DNA of 64,000 nucleotides, from the NCBI GenBank assembly GCA_903871875.1, contig CAIQIR010000060.1, forward strand, positions 33,839 through 97,838. Direction: 5' to 3'. This document shows positions 61,876 through 64,000 of the stretch, in pieces (within the stretch, counting starts at the first letter, position 1; each line of letters starts with the position of its first letter). Below the pieces are notes generated by a model, which was not told the origin of the DNA, did no database searches, and was given only the letters and a program-made list of their open reading frames with translations. The translations under genes were made by a program, and so were the position numbers. This stretch comes from an uncultured Schlesneria sp. Its GTDB lineage: Bacteria > Planctomycetota > Planctomycetia > Planctomycetales > Planctomycetaceae.

Positions 61876-62913
61876 TCAGCGAGTCTCAAAAGTGCGGGGC
61901 TTGCCTTCGGGGCCGACTTGTACCGTATAGCTATTTCCGTCCTTGGCCACGGAGGATTTAATCCAGACACCTTTGCAGTCGGCCGTGGTTGCCATGTTGG
62001 CAATGTTTTCTGCGGGAGCCTGATCACTATCGGCAATTTTCACATTGCGATGCAGTTGATACATGGCTTGCAGCGACTTGCCCCGTTTCAGCGTCGCGAT
62101 CGTATTCTCGTGGGCGCCCTTGGTTGGACCATTACATGTGACGCAGACGCGAGGATCCAGTGCCTGCACCATCACCGGATTGTTGCTGACCGGCAAACCG
62201 TGATGCGTGGCCATCAACAAATCGATTTGACCCAACGGGTTGTTGGGACTCATCAATTTGGCTTCGGTATTCCAGGTGAGGTCGCCGCAACAGACATATT
62301 TGAAACGACCGAAAGTCAGCAGCAGACTGATGCTTTTCGCGTTATCCGTCGTATCTTCGGGTTGTGGTTCGTGCAGCTTGGCGAACGGATTCGGTTCGCC
62401 CTGATTGGGGATTACTTCACCACTTGCCGTGATGACCTTGACCGTTAACGGCATCGTCCCGGGCTGAAACGGCAACAAGTCGCCGGCCTTCACTGTCTTG
62501 GATTTGTTTTGGCTGGCCGATCGATAAGGAGCCACATGTTCGGCGAATTGGGGATCTTCCTCCAGAGTGTCGGGAATGCCGCGATCCCAAAAATGATTCA
62601 CTTTGATCTTGCTGGCAATCGCTGCATGATTTCCGAAATGATCCGAGTGCCAGTGCGTGACGAGGGCATGGTCCAGATGGTCCCGCTTCGCGACGTTTTG
62701 GATCACATCGAGGACGCGATTCAAATCACGTCCGGCGGTGTCAAACGTGCCCGAATCGACCAGCATCGACTCGCCGGCGGGAGTCACGATCAGCGTCGCT
62801 GCGCCGCCTTCGACATCGATAAAATAGATGTCCAGTCGACCGTTCTTCGCATCCGCGAAGAGTGTGGTTGTCCCACAAAGAATGGCACACAGGGCAATCC
62901 AGAGTCGATTCAT
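61876..62913 (-). CDS. Secreted metallo-beta-lactamase-fold hydrolase (ComEC/Rec2-like MBL domain)
   Basis: A 345-aa exported protein: signal peptide MNRLWIALCAILCGTTTLFA, then LDIYFIDVEGGAATLIV, typical of the ComEC-type MBL domain. The metal motif is VTHWHSDHFG (HxHxDH), with CCGDLTW supplying a further ligand and ATHHGLPVSNNP the late His. Substrate unknown; phosphodiester or lactone hydrolysis outside the cytoplasm is possible. ATG at 62913. The ABC ATPase gene lies 59 bp upstream. Confidence 0.9.
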   Translation of the reverse strand: MNRLWIALCAILCGTTTLFADAKNGRLDIYFIDVEGGAATLIVTPAGESMLVDSGTFDTAGRDLNRVLDVIQNVAKRDHLDHALVTHWHSDHFGNHAAIASKIKVNHFWDRGIPDTLEEDPQFAEHVAPYRSASQNKSKTVKAGDLLPFQPGTMPLTVKVITASGEVIPNQGEPNPFAKLHEPQPEDTTDNAKSISLLLTFGRFKYVCCGDLTWNTEAKLMSPNNPLGQIDLLMATHHGLPVSNNPVMVQALDPRVCVTCNGPTKGAHENTIATLKRGKSLQAMYQLHRNVKIADSDQAPAENIANMATTADCKGVWIKSSVAKDGNSYTVQVGPEGKPRTFETR

Positions 62914-62972
62914 GAGCGGGCGTCCTCGTGAATGGCGATCGAGAGAAATTGGGCAATACGAGAGATGGCGGT

Positions 62973-63641
62973 CTAGGCCGTCGGTCGATTGAAGTCGGAC
63001 AGTTTTTCGACACGGTCGAATTGCGACGCCACTTCCTGAGCATGTGTCACGAGCAGCAGTGATACGTTGTGTTCGCGACAGGAATCGCGAAGCAGCTGAA
63101 GTACGGTTTGTTGATTGGCCACGTCGACATTCGCGGTGGGCTCGTCGGCCAGCAGCAAGCGAGGGGTATTGGCCAAAGCCCGCGCCACGGACGTACGTTG
63201 TTGTTCGCCCACGGACATTTGAGCCGGTTTATGATGCAGGCGGTGTCCCAATCCGACGCGTTCCAACAGCTGGGTCGCCCGGCGACGATCGGCTTTCTGC
63301 CCACCGAAACTCATTCCCAATAGGACATTCTCAAGCGACGTGAACGCCGGCAGCAAATTGAACGTCTGAAAGACATAACCGATCCGTTCGGCACGAAAAC
63401 GATCACGAGCGGCTTCAGACAGGCGGACGATATTTGTGCCCCCAATCACCACTTCGCCGGCGTCGGCAGTGGTGATTCCGGCGATGATGTTCAGCAGCGT
63501 TGTCTTGCCGCCGCCGCTCGATCCGATCAGCACAACCTGTTCGCCAGTGGCCAGTTTGAAATCGGCCACGTTCAGTACGGGAACTCGCCCGCCGCTGGGG
63601 TCGCGATAAGTTTTCGTTACGTTACGCAATTCCAGAGACAT
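62973..63641 (-). CDS. ABC transporter ATP-binding protein (LolD/MacB type)
   Basis: A 222-aa ATPase: Walker A GSSGGGKTTLLN, Q-loop VFQTFNLLPAFTSLEN, signature QMSVGEQQRTSVARAL (Gly-Gly of LSGGQ replaced by Val-Gly), Walker B LLLADEPTANVD and switch His VTHAQ. ATG at 63641 follows AGGGG; the preceding GTG is less likely. The partner permease is not within the window on this side. The two genes downstream (MBL, birA) are probably co-transcribed but need not share function. Confidence 0.9.
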   Translation of the reverse strand: MSLELRNVTKTYRDPSGGRVPVLNVADFKLATGEQVVLIGSSGGGKTTLLNIIAGITTADAGEVVIGGTNIVRLSEAARDRFRAERIGYVFQTFNLLPAFTSLENVLLGMSFGGQKADRRRATQLLERVGLGHRLHHKPAQMSVGEQQRTSVARALANTPRLLLADEPTANVDVANQQTVLQLLRDSCREHNVSLLLVTHAQEVASQFDRVEKLSDFNRPTA

Positions 63642-63781
63642 CACGACCCCTTCATTCGATCAAACGGAATTTCCGGCTTTATCCCCGTCGGCCGCAGCGA
63701 CAAGGCATCCAGGATGCAATGCGATGCCTTGTGATACGTCAATTGGCTCAGGATTGCTGGGAGTTGTGACGTCCAGATTGG

Positions 63782-64000
63782 TCAGGGCTTGGCAAACTGC
63801 TGTTGCAGTGCTTTGCGGCGGTAATCAAACCCGTCTTCCAAAGCATCCAGGATCTTGTCGGCCGTGACAATAAAGCCCATCAGGCCTCCCGGCGGCTCGA
63901 ATTCGATGCGATTCACGAGCGTGATCATTTCCGAAGATGAATGGGGTTCGATGATGTAGTCATGCAGCCACAGCGGCAGCGGGCCTTCGACCATTTTTTC
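63782..64000 (-). CDS. SRPBCC-family protein, 3' part only
   Basis: The frame is open to the right edge, so only the C-terminal 72 residues are seen. MVEGPLPLWLHDYIIEPHSS, shown in part, and MITLVNRIEFEPPGG, then a C-terminal helix GFDYRRKALQQQFA match the end of START-like SRPBCC (polyketide cyclase/coenzyme Q-binding-like) domains. Such proteins bind hydrophobic ligands. An internal ATG at 63994 is not the real start. It lies 140 bp upstream of the ABC ATPase gene. Confidence 0.8.
   Translation of the reverse strand, partial: EKMVEGPLPLWLHDYIIEPHSSSEMITLVNRIEFEPPGGLMGFIVTADKILDALEDGFDYRRKALQQQFAKP

Noticed and set aside
1..64000. CRISPR arrays, prophage, transposase, tRNA or rRNA genes
   Set aside because: I looked through the intergenic spaces and saw no regular repeat-spacer pattern, integrase/transposase motifs or tRNA-like arms. 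A dedicated scan could still find a degenerate case.

Overview
The window reads as chromosomal DNA of a planctomycete (phylum Planctomycetota, probably order Planctomycetales; the genus cannot be fixed from sequence alone). The clearest marker is the adjacent pair of a Big2/DUF1549/DUF1553 'planctomycete cytochrome-type' protein (29382-31730) and a DUF1501 Tat-exported protein (31753-33126), a pair greatly expanded in this phylum. PQQ-type propellers, a tetrahydromethanopterin-pathway RFAP synthase, a TPR-redoxin fusion and a WecA-type transferase with a soluble tail fit the same assignment. Composition is moderately GC-rich and even throughout. I see no insertion sequence, prophage, CRISPR array, rRNA or tRNA.

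Region 1 (1-21659, all minus strand) is an exopolysaccharide/capsule locus, transcribed from about 21.7 kb towards 1. In order it encodes a secreted Gly-rich protein, a Wzy/WaaL-type polymerase-ligase with TPRs, a WecA-type initiating transferase, a NusG-like (RfaH/UpxY-type) antiterminator, a GT4, Fcl and Gmd (GDP-L-fucose), a Wzc-type tyrosine autokinase, Wzm and Wzt (ABC export), a pyruvyltransferase, a GT4, two GT2s flanking an FkbM methyltransferase, and an acyltransferase cut by the left edge. Together these suggest a fucose-containing glycan that is pyruvylated, methylated and acylated. The antiterminator gene follows a 498-bp gap and precedes eleven complete locus genes plus the truncated acyltransferase.

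Region 2 (22052-35295, plus strand) holds a PQQ-like propeller, a small DOMON/CBM9-like protein, a YbgC-type thioesterase, a short SecA paralogue, dTDP-glucose 4,6-dehydratase, a LysM-L,D-transpeptidase, the DUF1549/DUF1501 pair and a putative lipoprotein made of five tandem NTF2-like repeats.

Region 3 (35292-49053) is mixed: YjbQ plus an unrecognised 171-aa protein, a keto-acid decarboxylase divergent from a BtpA-family protein, a DinG-type helicase with a THUMP-like methyltransferase, then a minus-strand run rpmI-rplT-pheS-ABM monooxygenase-OmpH/Skp-ilvD-DASS transporter. infC and pheT are not next to their usual partners.

Region 4 (49402-64000) has a metal-site-less M24 protein, a TPR-redoxin fusion, a TlpA-like lipoprotein, a Tat-exported TIM-barrel protein, a LolD-type ATPase, an M20 amidohydrolase broken by one in-frame TAG, scpB, a thioredoxin-like protein, RFAP synthase, and a minus-strand set of SRPBCC (partial), ABC ATPase, MBL hydrolase and BirA. 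The items most worth checking are the in-frame amber codon, the five-repeat lipoprotein, the truncated SecA, the antiterminator-led EPS operon with its leader, the DinG lacking one Fe-S cysteine, and a double palindrome at 36349-36369. I did not find a convincing wholly new multi-gene system.
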